Part shown: positions 52,601-61,004 of the stretch, piece after piece
Layout of the letters: each line of letters starts with the position of its first letter
Position numbering within the stretch: the first letter of the stretch is position 1
Assembly: GCF_032854445.1 (NCBI RefSeq)
Contig: NC_088295.1
Location: forward strand, 7,318,501-7,382,500
DNA: 64,000 nt
DNA from: Liolophura sinensis
Lineage: Eukaryota; Mollusca; Polyplacophora; Chitonida; Chitonidae
Direction: 5' to 3'
The notes under the pieces: generated by a model
Database searches by the model: none
What the model saw: only the letters and a program-made list of their open reading frames with translations
Told to the model about the DNA's origin: nothing
Made by a program: the position numbers and the translations under genes

Positions 52601-54115
52601 AGCAGATACTGTCTCTCAAGTAGTTGATATTTAGAGGGTTGACAATGACTTTGAAGCAGATACTGTCTCTCAAGTATTGATATTTAGAGGGTTGACCATG
52701 ACTTTGAAGCAGATACTGTCTCTCAGTTATTGACTTTGAAGTTAAGTGATTCCAGGATGTTTACACGGAACATCATGTACATGTGCTGTAGTTACACCTG
52801 CTTGTGGAGGTGTTGACAGAGAAGGTGGGTACAATTTCAAAGTTGACAAAAAAATGCAGAATTTGTCAACCTAGTTTAAGGAAGGCATGTCACTCACCTG
52901 GCACTACTACCAAGTTTTCTGACAATTAACCACCATTTCACTTACATGTACAGCTTTTATTTGCTAAGGGTGTACGTACAGCTGGTGTTACTTTAAAGTT
53001 GAAACAATTATTCCACCCCAATCCGCTGGCTATCTGTTGTTCCTACATACAGACAGCTCTTCTTTAGAGAGCAGGGCTACCGTTAGGGGGTTAGTGCAAA
53101 TATGTCATGTGTTACATAGAGAGGCAGGGCTACGTTTAGGGTTAGTGCAATATGTCATGTGTTACATAGAGAGCATGGGCTACCGTTAGGGTTTAGTGCA
53201 ATATGTCATGTGTTACATAGAGAGCAGGGCTACCGTTAGGGTTAGTGCAATATGTCATGTGTTACATAGAGAGCAGGGCTACCGTTAGGGGTTAGTGCAA
53301 TATGTCATGTGTTACATAGAGAGCAGGGCTACCGGTTTAGGGTTAGTGCAATATGTCATGTGTTACATAGAGAGCAGGGCTACCGTTAGGGTTAGTGCAA
53401 TATGTCATGTGTTACATAGAGAGCAGNNNNNNNNNNNNNNNNNNNNNNNNNNNNNNNNNNNNNNNNNNNNNNNNNNNNNNNNNNNNNNNNNNNNNNNNNN
53501 NNNNNNNNNNNNNNNNNNNNNNNNNNNNNNNNNNNNNNNNNNNNNNNNNNNNNNNNNNNNNNNNNNNNNNNNNNNNNNNNNNNNNNNNNNNNNNNNNNNN
53601 NNNNNNNNNNNNNNNNNNNNNNNNNNACTTGACAAGAAGTGAGCGTGCACAAACCAGATGGATATATGAAATAAGTTTAAGTCTCAAACAGCACAACACA
53701 CTGTGAGAGCCCTGGATTAACAATGGAACAATGGAGTTGTCTTAATTGTTCATTTGTTTCATGATAATTAACTTCACTGTAAAGAATATGTCAAATTGCA
53801 CGATATCAGCATTATTTATTTATTGATTTGATTGGTGTTTTATGCTGTACTCAAAAATATTTCACTAAACAATGGCAGCCAGCATTATGGTGGGAGGAAA
53901 CGGGGCGCAGCCTGAGGGAAACCCATGACGATCTGCAAGTTGCTGTAATACCTTTCCATGTACGGCCTGAGAGGAAGCTATCTCCAAAGTGTATGTTGCT
54001 GTATTTTCTTGTCTTGTAGATCGAGTTTGTGGACCAGCTGCCAAAAACGGTGAGCGGGAAAATCAGACGAGTGGAGTTGAGGAACAGGGAATGGAGCCAA
54101 AGTGGCCAGCTATAG
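31314..54115 (+). CDS. ACSM-type medium-chain acyl-CoA synthetase, mitochondrial (gap inside)
   Basis: Twelve visible exons: 31314-31640, 32048-32148, 32416-32528, 33539-33657, 34206-34261, 35152-35206, 41080-41201, 42614-42770, 44410-44538, 47086-47160, 48266-48346, 54020-54115 (476 codons plus stop, in frame). The family activates fatty acids to acyl-CoA through an acyl-AMP intermediate in the mitochondrial matrix. Visible motifs: basic N-terminal presequence, [11 protein letters not shown] (ATP P-loop), [26 protein letters not shown] and C-terminal [10 protein letters not shown] with the catalytic Lys. Family members run to about 570-590 aa. The missing ~110-130 residues, including the TGD and GRxDD hinge motifs, fall between exons 11 and 12, where the assembly has a 200-N gap. 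An in-frame TGA at 31302 fixes the start. Which ACSM paralogue it is cannot be told. Confidence 0.92.
32048..32148 (+). CDS. ACSM gene, exon 2
   Basis: Encodes [18 protein letters not shown] and QQLSQYSK, a strongly conserved N-terminal ACSM block. Acceptor CATCAG, donor GTAAGT, phase 2. Confidence 0.9.
32416..32528 (+). CDS. ACSM gene, exon 3
   Basis: Encodes [17 protein letters not shown] then [18 protein letters not shown]. Acceptor TTTCTAG, donor GTAAAC, phase 1. Its last ~60 bp plus the donor are the source of the minisatellite that fills the next intron. Confidence 0.9.
32529..33300 (+). repeat. splice-donor minisatellite in ACSM intron 3
   Basis: About 11 tandem units of 65-75 bp, each a diverged copy of the last ~60 bp of exon 3 plus ~10 bp of intron. 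Each keeps a form of GTGTTACCTGG, TGGTTACTGA, CCTGGCAGCAATAAGG and ACAG. Ten of them retain GT at the donor position (mostly GTAAAC). The true donor at 32529 is the first of the row. Readthrough past the true donor meets TAG after three codons. Minus-strand open frames across 32323-33208 are repeat translations. Confidence 0.9.
33539..33657 (+). CDS. ACSM gene, exon 4
   Basis: Encodes [20 protein letters not shown] then [10 protein letters not shown], the conserved segment around PGT and KDI. Acceptor ATGCAG, donor GTAATG, phase 0. Confidence 0.9.
34206..34261 (+). CDS. ACSM gene, exon 5
   Basis: A short 56-bp exon encoding [18 protein letters not shown]. Acceptor TTGGCAG, donor GTATGT, phase 2. 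The placement rests on phase and the family's LKTKLLI-like block. Confidence 0.82.
34285..34900. repeat. 57-bp minisatellite in ACSM intron 5
   Basis: About ten units of 57 bp containing CACACCAGCATGTACATGTC and GACTGTAACTTGCACCTTCA. The period is a multiple of three, giving long open frames on both strands with 19-residue repeats; none shows coding character. Confidence 0.9.
34905..35099. repeat. 195-bp duplicated segment, copy 1
   Basis: Unique intron 5 sequence, from GTTTACTCTGTGGCTG to CGTATGAGGTTGACG, that ends 52 bp before exon 6. It is repeated base for base at 39106-39300 inside the intron 6 satellite. Confidence 0.95.
35152..35206 (+). CDS. ACSM gene, exon 6
   Basis: A 55-bp exon encoding [18 protein letters not shown]. 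Acceptor CCTCAG, consensus donor GTGAGT, phase 0. It corresponds to the variable linker before the P-loop exon of the family. Confidence 0.8.
35440..41020. repeat. 5.6-kb array of 83-bp units in ACSM intron 6
   Basis: Roughly 65 units with an 83-bp period: TGTGAGTACATTGTGACTGG, GTAGGTCATCATATCTGATG, CCAGTGTACTTTGACCAGAT and GGATTATCACACATTTTGTC. Variant units recur in blocks. For example, the GGCAGCGTAC variant at 37101 and 37765 is 664 bp apart (eight units), so there is a higher-order organisation. Every unit holds a GTGAGT, identical to a strong splice donor. A foreign 195-bp block interrupts it at 39106-39300. Confidence 0.95.
39106..39300. repeat. 195-bp duplicated segment, copy 2
   Basis: Exact copy of 34905-35099, embedded in the 83-bp array. 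The join on the left falls in CATGT/GTTTACTC and on the right in GTTGACG/CATCACACAG. All 195 positions agree by eye. Confidence 0.95.
41080..41201 (+). CDS. ACSM gene, exon 7 (ATP P-loop)
   Basis: Encodes [20 protein letters not shown] then [13 protein letters not shown]. The TSGTTGDPK motif is the signature AMP-binding loop of the ANL superfamily. Acceptor TTTCAG, donor GTAAGT, phase 2. Confidence 0.95.
41405..42613 (+). repeat. splice-acceptor minisatellite in ACSM intron 7
   Basis: About 20 irregular units of 45-90 bp, each with TGTCACTTTCCCTCCTCAG followed by a diverged copy of the first ~20 bp of exon 8 (CTACGCGTTTGGGCTGACTC). The last unit is the real acceptor and exon 8. Most units keep the pyrimidine tract and the CAG, so they are potential decoy acceptors. 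Confidence 0.88.
42614..42770 (+). CDS. ACSM gene, exon 8
   Basis: Encodes [20 protein letters not shown] then [18 protein letters not shown] and ending HATLE. It is a hallmark ACSM block with the conserved SDTGW. Donor GTATAT, phase 0. Confidence 0.95.
42880..43110. repeat. ~75-bp tandem repeat in ACSM intron 8
   Basis: Three units with GGTGAAATTTGTGAGGAAGT, AATGACTGAAATGTTTAATA and AGCTGAACTACATGTACTGG. Not recognised as a mobile element. Confidence 0.75.
43190..44409 (+). repeat. splice-acceptor minisatellite in ACSM intron 8
   Basis: Units of 43-46 bp (CTCTGTTCTGTGCTCCACAC, AGATTCACACACAGG) alternate with longer units containing TCTTTCTCTGCAGGTGCTGT and CCAGGTTTCCCATCACT. The latter are copies of the exon 9 acceptor plus its first codons. 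Decoy AGs fall at 43463, 43551, 43768, 43899, 44073, 44203 and 44334, before the real one at 44408. The 433-residue open frame at 43160-44461 is a translation of this array. Confidence 0.92.
44410..44538 (+). CDS. ACSM gene, exon 9
   Basis: Encodes [20 protein letters not shown], then [13 protein letters not shown] and SGGEPV. YPIT, PPT and GGEP are family-typical. Acceptor CTCTGCAG, donor GTGAGC, phase 0. Confidence 0.95.
45890..46515. repeat. 63-bp minisatellite in ACSM intron 9
   Basis: Ten units of 63 bp: CATCAAATAGGAGAGTCAGA, GTAGTAGAGTCTGTACCAGA and ATATACTTGTTAAAATTCTG. Units are almost identical (1-2 differences each), so this is a recent expansion. Confidence 0.93.
47086..47160 (+). 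CDS. ACSM gene, exon 10 (A5 motif)
   Basis: Encodes [20 protein letters not shown] then GQTET. The YGQTE motif binds the adenine/acyl moiety in ANL enzymes. Acceptor TTGCAG, donor GTAAGT, phase 0. Confidence 0.95.
47370..47900. repeat. 35-bp minisatellite in ACSM intron 10
   Basis: About 14 units with GTTGACAAGAAACTGTTGTC and AGTGTCTGTGGGTCT, of uneven length (25-45 bp) through small deletions. Confidence 0.88.
48266..48346 (+). CDS. ACSM gene, exon 11
   Basis: Encodes [20 protein letters not shown] then CPGVDIE. The KPGSMG motif matches the family. Acceptor TTACAG, donor GTAAGT, phase 0. It is the last exon recognisable before the assembly gap. Confidence 0.93.
48425..48840. repeat. ~80-bp minisatellite with CCAT microsatellite
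   Basis: Five units containing GTCATGCATGTAGGGTAGTG, GTCCATCATTCCATCCATCC and CAGTTCCTTGGAAACACAAT. Unit length varies (76-90 bp) with the number of CCAT steps. Confidence 0.88.
48903..49143 (-). mobile_element. SINE family B with 12-bp TSD
   Basis: Minus copy in ACSM intron 11: (TTTA)n tail, GGTGTTTTACGCCATTTTAC, CCAGCATTATGGTGGGTGG, ending GAGCCACAAAGGCCCC. The direct repeat ATTGTATATATA lies at 48891-48902 and 49144-49155. Confidence 0.9.
49156..51684. other. ACSM intron 11, unique part
   Basis: AT-rich unique sequence scanned for the missing ACSM exons (TGD, GYFWF, GRADD, SSGYRIGP-like translations). None was found, so they are more likely in the N gap. The open frames at 50955-51200 and 51399-51617 have no family resemblance. 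Confidence 0.55.
51685..52740. repeat. 53-bp minisatellite in ACSM intron 11
   Basis: About 20 units: TATTGACATTTAGAGGGTTG, ACAATGACTTTGAAGCAGAT and ACTGTCTCTCAAG. Many units differ only by single-base insertions in homopolymers (GGGG, TTTG, AAAG), a pattern that can reflect consensus errors. Confidence 0.92.
52741..53059. other. ACSM intron 11, unique DNA between arrays
   Basis: Non-repetitive AT-rich sequence. No ACSM exon is visible. Confidence 0.5.
53060..53426. repeat. 49-bp minisatellite truncated by the gap
   Basis: Units of GTTACATAGAGAGCAGGGCT, ACCGTTAGGGTTAGTGCAAT and ATGTCATGT. Seven to eight units are present and the array runs straight into the N block, so its true length is unknown. 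One-base indels again concentrate in homopolymers. Confidence 0.92.
53427..53626. other. assembly gap, 200 Ns
   Basis: Exactly 200 Ns, a conventional placeholder size, so the real distance is unknown. The gap opens inside the 49-bp minisatellite. ACSM exons 11 and 12 flank it and the intervening coding exons are absent from the visible sequence. Confidence 0.99.
53813..53990 (-). mobile_element. truncated SINE family B
   Basis: The 3' part only: TTATTTATTGATTTGATTGG, ACTCAAAAATATTTCACTAA, CCAGCATTATGGTGGGAGGA, ending near CGGCCTGAGAGGAAGC. The tRNA head is missing. It lies just upstream of the acceptor of the last ACSM exon. Confidence 0.82.
54020..54115 (+). CDS. ACSM gene, last coding exon (A10 motif)
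   Basis: Encodes [20 protein letters not shown], then [11 protein letters not shown] and TAG. The PKTxxGKIxR motif carries the catalytic lysine of acyl-AMP formation. Acceptor CTTGTAG. A candidate AATAAA is at 55259-55264, over 1 kb downstream. Confidence 0.95.
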   Translation: MEFVDQLPKTVSGKIRRVELRNREWSQSGQL

Positions 54116-54119
54116 TACC

Positions 54120-55200
54120 CTTACTAATATAAGATGTACTGGAAGTTTACTTGAGGTACATCTGAGGTGTACCATTGAAGTGTAGCATATATGATCTGAG
54201 GTATACTTGGAGTGTATGTGGGGCACAACCAATTATGCAAATTAATACCTCAAGTACACCTTTAGTATACCTCAGCGGAAGTGTACCCTGGGAATATGAG
54301 GTAAAAAAAATGATGCCTGAGGTGTATCTGAGGTATAGTGGAGGTATAGCTGAGGTACCATGTCTACAGCATATATATGTTATCGGCAAGGTGAATGTAT
54401 CTGAGTGAAACTTACATTTTATGCACTGTGTTCTCTTTTATTTTGATAGAAAACACGCTCAAAACACTTAGCTATTAGCAATATAAATTATAGATAAATT
54501 TGAGTTGTAAGTGTATGCAGTTCTTTGTTTACAGTATCTGTAAATTGCAGGAGACTTACAATAACAACAGTGACGTGTATTTAAATGAGGCTTTGTAGCT
54601 GCTTGATCAAAATTTGGTGCTACTCCTTTTCGATGCCCTTCAGAACTTTCCATGTTAGAAATTCTGCACCAGGAAGCATCAGTCAGTGCATAGTTAGGTT
54701 GTTTTGCCACAGCCCGGAATATCCACATTGTTAAAGGCAACCATCATGGAATAATAAGGGGCAAATATATCCATGCTGTGTGATTGGATTTGCACATTGA
54801 ATGGCATGTCATTATAGGGTGAGTTTAAGGCTTATATTTCTTTAGTAAACATTTTTTCACTGTCTGAATGTCTGAATCTGATCTCTTATTTTAATACTAT
54901 AAAAATAGGGCCTGAGGTGTATCTGAGGTACACGTGCATGATCATTTAATTATTTTCAAAAGTTCCCAAAGTTTCTGTGGGGTACCTGAGGGAGGCTTTA
55001 TCATTCATTGTGGTTTAGTTTCAAAGTTCCTCAGATGCATCCTCAAAGTATTGATTTTTTTCCAAGTTACTGATGTGTATTTGAGGTACATTATTTCATA
55101 CTCAAAAACTTCTCTAAGTTCCTGGGGTATATCTGGGCTATACACTTTAGGCATATGGCTGGTGTGTACTTGAGGTACGTTACACCTCATCTGTACCTCT
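54120..55200. repeat. dispersed TGAGGTA(C/T) motif cluster
   Basis: Many copies of TGAGGTATACTTGAGGT-like words, and their reverse complements, at 54140-54370 and 54905-55195, separated by unique sequence. Spacing is irregular, so this is not a simple tandem array. Confidence 0.55.
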
Positions 55201-55479
55201 ATATCTCTATTAATAATAAGTGAACTGATGCTGTATTGATAAATGGATAACCAGGATAAATAAAGTACATGTATAGGCTATTGGATTGGCCAGAGAGAAT
55301 ACAAATCCTGGTCCGGTGTAATAGATGTATATATATATGTCTCCCAGATCCTTAGCCCTTTAGGTATTACCGGAGACAGGATACTCTAGTAGAACAAGCA
55401 GTAGGAGGTGAGATTGGTGTGTGGGGTTGTGGGTGGTCAGTTTGGCGGGATTGGTATAGAGGGAAAAGCACAATGACCA

Positions 55480-55672
55480 AGGAGCCTCTAACAAGTGTGG
55501 TTGCTACCATTTCAAAGTGCAGCTCATGCTGGCTTCCTCTCCAGACACACTTGGGAAGGTCTGCCAGCAATCTACGGATGGTTGTGGGTTTCCTCCCTCC
55601 CACCATAATGCTGGCTTTTGTTGTATAAGTGAAGTATTCTTTAGTACTCTTAAAACACCAATCAAAAAAGTT
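55480..55672 (+). mobile_element. truncated SINE family B
   Basis: Body and 3' end: CATGCTGGCTTCCTCTCCAG, CACTTGGGAAGGTCTGCCAG, CCCACCATAATGCTGGCTTT and GTATAAGTGAAGTATTCTTT, then AAAACACCAATCAAA. The head is diverged beyond recognition. Confidence 0.8.
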
Positions 55673-55966
55673 CCAAAGTGTATTGAATGACAAGCAAATT
55701 ATTGTATTCGAGCAGGCAGGTGTCTGGTTGTTATTGTGATTGTTGTCACCAGAAAATCTGCTGCAGGAAATTTTGTTAAATTGACACATCTGATGCCACA
55801 ATTTACATATAAAGTTGATCACAGGTAAATGTATTGTTATGTAAATCTAAATATGTTATACGGTTTGTTTACGTTAGATTATGTTGTCCTTAACAGAATT
55901 ATGCACATCTGATAAGTCAGTGTCATTTATACAGTGTATGTTTAACATGTGTCTTCATATTAAACA

Positions 55967-56337
55967 TACCGGCCCGGATAGCACAGTTGGTAGAGCGTCC
56001 GCTTCGGGGACTGGTAGATCCAGGATCAATCCTTGATCGAGCCACACCTAAGACTTTAAAAGAGGAAGTTGTAACTTCCTCGCTTGGCGTTCAGCATGAA
56101 GGGGATAGTGCAACGACTGGTTGACCCATATCAGTATAATGGCTTGGGCCTGGCTGCTTACTTGCCTTCGTAAGTCGTCTCAGTGAAGCAGCACTAAATA
56201 AAAGAGCGGTGGAAATCCGTCCTGCAACAAGGAGGCACATTACACGTACATGCACCCTAATGATTCCTTCGTCGTCATATGACTGAAAAATTGTTGAGTA
56301 CGACGTTAAACTTCAAGCACTCACTCACTCACTCACT
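55967..56337 (+). mobile_element. tRNA-derived SINE family A, full length, with TSD
   Basis: The best copy of the family in direct orientation. Its head has GATAGCACAGTTGGTAGAGC (A-box region) and GATCCAGGATCAATCC (B-box region), followed by GAAGTTGTAACTTCCTCGCT, ATGACTGAAAAATTGTTGAG and a (CACT)n tail. The 11-bp target duplication CATATTAAACA is at 55956-55966 and 56338-56348. Confidence 0.94.
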
Positions 56338-56348
56338 CATATTAAACA

Positions 56349-56699
56349 GAAAAAGGTGCAAAAGACAGATTTGCCTTAAATGTGTAATACAATCCGTACA
56401 TGGCCATTTATTTTTAATTCAGAGTACATGTAGATGCATTGAGGGTTATACCCAGTGTAAGCTAGCTCTGAAATAGCTGTGGTGATTAACATTAATTTTA
56501 TTACAAATACAAGTATGTATGTTATAAACATATACGTCTCACATTTCTACTTACCGGTAGCTTAAAATCAATTATATATCTTCTGTCATTAATCCAGTTA
56601 TTACATGTAAAAAAATAAAAGTTGAATAATGTCTCTAAAAGTTTTCATATGTTATTGCTGTATGTAAAAATATTATGTAGTTGCAGCTGTGTGAGATAG
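56349..56699. other. unique non-coding DNA
   Basis: AT-rich, nothing recognised. Confidence 0.45.
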
Positions 56700-57880
56700 C
56701 ACTGGTCATGTGAAGGCTGTGTCTAATAGCAGAGATCATCTGACAGCTGTGGCCAATAGAAGTCGTCTGACTGCTGTGTCAAATAGCAGGTGCCATCTGA
56801 CGGCTGTATCCAATAGCAGGGGCCATCTGACGGCTTTATCAAATAACAGGGGCTATCTGACTGTCGTGTCCAATAGCAGGTGCGATCTGACGGCCGTGTC
56901 AAATAGCAGGAGTCATTTGAGGGCTGGGTGCAATAGCAGGAGCCATCTTATGGCTGTGCCCAATATCAGGAGCAATCTGACGTTAGTGTTTAATGCCAGT
57001 GATCATCCGACGGTTGTGTCTAATAACAGGGGCCAACTGACGTCTGTGTCAAATAGCAGGAGCCATCTGACGGCTGTGTCCAATAGCAGGGCTATCTGAC
57101 GGCTGTGCCCAATAGTAGGGGCCATCTGATGGCTGGGTCCAATAGCAGGAGCCATCTGATGGCTGCCCAATATCAGGAGCAATCTGACGTTAGTGTTTAA
57201 TGCCATTGATCATCCGACGCCTGTGTCTAATAACAGGGGCCAACTGACGTCTGTCTCAAATAGCAGGAGCCATCTGACGGCTGTGTCCAATAGCAGGGCT
57301 ATCTGACGGCTGTGTCCAATAGTAGGGGCCATCTGATGGCTGGGTCCAATAGCAGGAGCCATCTAACGGGTGTGCCCAATATCAGGAGCAACCTGACGTT
57401 AGTGTTTAATGCCATTGATCATCCGACGGCTGTGTCTAATAACAGGGGCCAACTGACGTCTGTGTCAAGTAGCAGGAGCCATCTGACGGCTGTACCCAAT
57501 AGCACGAGCCATCTGACGGCTGTACCCAATAGAAGGAGCCGTCTGACGGTAGTGTCCAATAACAGCGATCATCTGACGGCTGTGCCTAATAGCTGCGGAC
57601 ATCTGACGGTTGTGTCCAATAGCAGGGCCATCTGACGGCTGTGTCAAATAGCAGGAGCAATCTGACGGCTGTGTCCAATAGCAGGAGCCATCTGACGGCT
57701 GGGACGTGTAGCATGGGTCAGTGTAGCAAGTGTCTACAAGAGCAGTCTCTGATGTGCCAGGTGCACCCAAAAGCGCGTGCTATGTGTCCAGTAACATGGC
57801 TGGTATCTCCAATATTGGATACCATGTGACAGGTGTCTCCAATATTGGGTACCATGTGGCTGGTGTCTCCAATACACATG
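56700..57880. repeat. 30-bp minisatellite
   Basis: About 34 units of 30 bp (GGCTGTGTCCAATAGCAGGA plus GCCATCTGAC). A longer block (57060-57240 versus 57250-57430) repeats with marker words such as CTGACGTTAGTGTTTAATGC, showing a higher-order period. Since 30 is a multiple of three, frames stay open on both strands (plus-strand decapeptide SNSRSHLTAV at 56710-57099 and 57312-57635). From 57790 the pattern shifts to CCATGTGACAGGTGTCTCCA. Confidence 0.92.
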
Positions 57881-58119
57881 TCTACGTCGCTAGAAAAAAA
57901 TCGTACATCATTTGTTGCATCCCATGTAAAAGGGAAACGTAGGCATCATTTTCAGAAACTGATATTACCTAATGCATCTACGTTGTGTACATGTGCAGTC
58001 GGTAATGTCCATAGTTTAGCTTTGATTGATAGGTCCACTACGTAGCCAGATTTTATGTATAAATACTGTTTTCTGCTTTTGCTCTTGTCGGTTGAGGTCG
58101 AGGGGGACCACAGATATGT

Positions 58120-58400
58120 TTGGAATTGCTGCCCAATTTTGGGAATTGCTGGTTAGTGGTGGGGATTGCTGGTTAGTGGTGGGGATTGCTGGTAACTGTT
58201 GGGAGTTGCTGGTTAGTGGTGGGGATTGTTGGGAATTGCTGGTTAGTGGTGGGGATTGTGGGTAACTGTTGGGAGTTGCTGGTTAGTGGTGGGGATTGCT
58301 GGTAACTGTTGGGAGTTGCTGGGCAGAATTGAAGAGTGCTGGCCACTGTTAGGAAATGATGATCAGTGTTGGGGATTTCTGGCCAATGTTGGATATCCTG
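58120..58400. repeat. short G/T-rich tandem repeat
   Basis: Overlapping units of GGAATTGCTGGTTAGTGGTG and GGTAACTGTTGGGAGTTGCT. Composition is strongly G/T on this strand. No gene. Confidence 0.8.
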
Positions 58401-61000
58401 ATCGTTGTGTAGGAAGGCAATCTGATTGGGGAATATGCATTTGTAAAATAACTAATTGTCTAGATATCAAGCGTAAGGAGCATTATAAGCGTGTGACTTC
58501 AGTCGTCGGCGCTGATGTGCCATTTCTGGACGGCGTAATGGTCTTCTGATTGGCTTCATACCGAAATTACTGACTGTTCGGCTCCGGGTGTTTTATCATG
58601 TCTGTTTTGCCAGCCAGCGGCCATTTCACCACTTAAATCTAACGACGGATGCTGGAGTGAGAAGTACAGGGCGAGAAGCGCTAACTTACTACCTAAATAA
58701 AGTCTTTTCTCCGTGTGGGTACTACATGTGGATTCCCATGTAGCCGTGCCCATCGTTTACCGGCAGATCTTCGGGCTGTCAAATGCTCCTCACGCCTGCT
58801 GTAAGGTGTGTACACAGTTTTGTTTTCCTACACTGGTCTTCACACAAATACAGCTAATGTCTCCTTAACCGTGTAGGGTTAGTAGCGTGAAGGCTTCGAG
58901 ATGAGGCCATCAGCTGCCTACTGATTAATCTCGGCTAGCCAACGGGCGATTGTTCGTCCGGGAAAACAGAGTGGACAAGGTGGTGTTTTTAGCGGTATCT
59001 GGGTAATCCTAAACAGACGAGGAAATGGATCATATTGGGATTAACTCGCCGCCCCTGGCCATGTAGATGGGTACGCCCCGTGATTTCATTAGGGACACCC
59101 CGGAGCCTAGGGACTACACGTAATTGGCCTGACGGACACCTAAATGAACACATCAAAACCCAGTCGCTCCATTACCCAATAGCATCGCTTTTTCTGTCCC
59201 CTAAACGATCTTAATGTTGCGGAAACAACTCGGTTTGCAGTCCTCGTCGGATATGTGGGCCATTACTGATTAAACTGCTCAAAGTGCATGTATTCTATCT
59301 TGTGTGTTCTGGTGATATTTTCAGGAGAGGGCCGTTAGGATAGTCATGGTACATGCGGCTGCTGTAGTTATCGCTTCGCCAGACCTGAACGTTGAGGTTC
59401 TGTTGAGATTTTTGTCTGTATTTTCCTACCTGAAGCATCCGCGGATGGTCATATATACTACTAAAAAAGCAGGGGATATTCTATACAGATGGGTCATAAT
59501 ATTCAACATCTTTAGCAAAACAGTTTATTGGTAACATTGAGACATTTCAGAAAGAAAACGATATATTGACAAGTTTTAGTGGTGATTTCTCAAAATTTTA
59601 CCGTGAGTATAACTCTCCTTTTGGCAAATATGTACATCTCAGACGATCCGTGTTATATGTAGTTGTATGTTATTCTTTCCATTCCTCCTTAGGGGCTATA
59701 TCAGCATTCTTGTCTTTTACATTAACATGATGCTGAACATGAACAGTTCAGTCAAAGCGCGACCGAGACACCTATATATTATTCCATCTCTTAGGTCTTG
59801 GTTTTAACGCTGCGATCACTTACAGTGAATAAAATAGTGAAACATATGCATTCAATAAGTTTCGGTGAAATAATTCGTATTTTGTTTTTTATTATTTTGG
59901 TAGTGTGAGGAGGGGGGGGGGCTGATGCTTTCTCTTTCGTTACAGAGTGCTTTCGTCGTCTTTTCAGTTTTGTGACCAAATAATCAACTGTTCTTTATTG
60001 CCTATATCAATCCTTTTAACACTTTGTAGCCTGCGGGTCTGATATGAATCAAACCCTTGACCTAGTGTTTTTGTATCCAGGCAAAGCATACAATTATTAA
60101 ATAGGCTATAGAAATCTCTGGTTCAGACAGGGACGTCATTAGCAAGCTCTGTACCAATGATGTCATCATGAGTCTTGTAGCTTAGTTAACTTAATTTCTG
60201 GTGCTCGCTCGTAATCACACAATTCAAGGGTCGAACCGTTCTTCACCTGTCACATTTTGGAAATCTTTGCCTCCTAACATTCGATTGTTGTGCAGATACT
60301 TTGAAACGGTTGGTGTGGATAGCAAGGAACCAGTATAATATTAAAATGATTAATAGTTATTGTCTTTCGCACCCATCAAGGGGACAGCTCTGGGCAATCC
60401 ACCAATCAAGTGATGTAGAACTCGGATAAATAACTCCTTAGTAGTAGTGAATGAGGAAGAAACGTCTAGATGACGACAAATAGGCTGACATGTGTGAGGT
60501 CACGACGATCATTACCGGTGAAAGGCATAACTTTCTCAAAATTGCACATTTATGTATATCAAATGGTTAATTAATGTCTGTTGACAGCAGTTAAGATTTC
60601 AAACTCTTTGTTGCTAATGGTAAAAGAGTGCTACTGTGTCACGTGACCTGTCCAAAATGTTAGGCTATTTTTGTTGATATCAATTAACCGATCTCCTGTT
60701 TCGCTGTGATCCTTTTGTTCTGGAAATTCCGTTCAACACACGTTCAGCTCCTTAATTTTCTCCATCGTCCGTCTTTATTTTTTAACTTTTTTGAAACCTT
60801 TTCAGGCACCCATGTTATAGTCAATGTAATCAAAAATAGTTCCCAAACATTTCACATGCCACACTTTGCCTTAAGCGATGAAAAAGTTCGTACTCTAAAC
60901 CCCCAAATTTATTGTGTAATGTGAGTTTGAGTGTAAAACGGAGCTTGCGAATGTGAGAGTCAGGTTAAAAATAATTACCAAAGATTACTGGGCCCTTGAT
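58401..61000. other. unique non-coding DNA
   Basis: No exon recognised. Section 58740-59280 is less AT-rich than its surroundings, repeat-free, and carries several TAAT cores. A G-run lies near 59915. Open frames here show no family similarity. Confidence 0.5.
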
Positions 61001-61004
61001 GCGC

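Noticed and set aside
53060-53426. Telomere-like TTAGGGTTAG in each unit
   Set aside because: Only 1.6 hexamers per 49-bp unit; not an interstitial telomeric tract.
53295-53723. Open frames running through the N block
   Set aside because: The Ns are unknown bases; these frames are meaningless.
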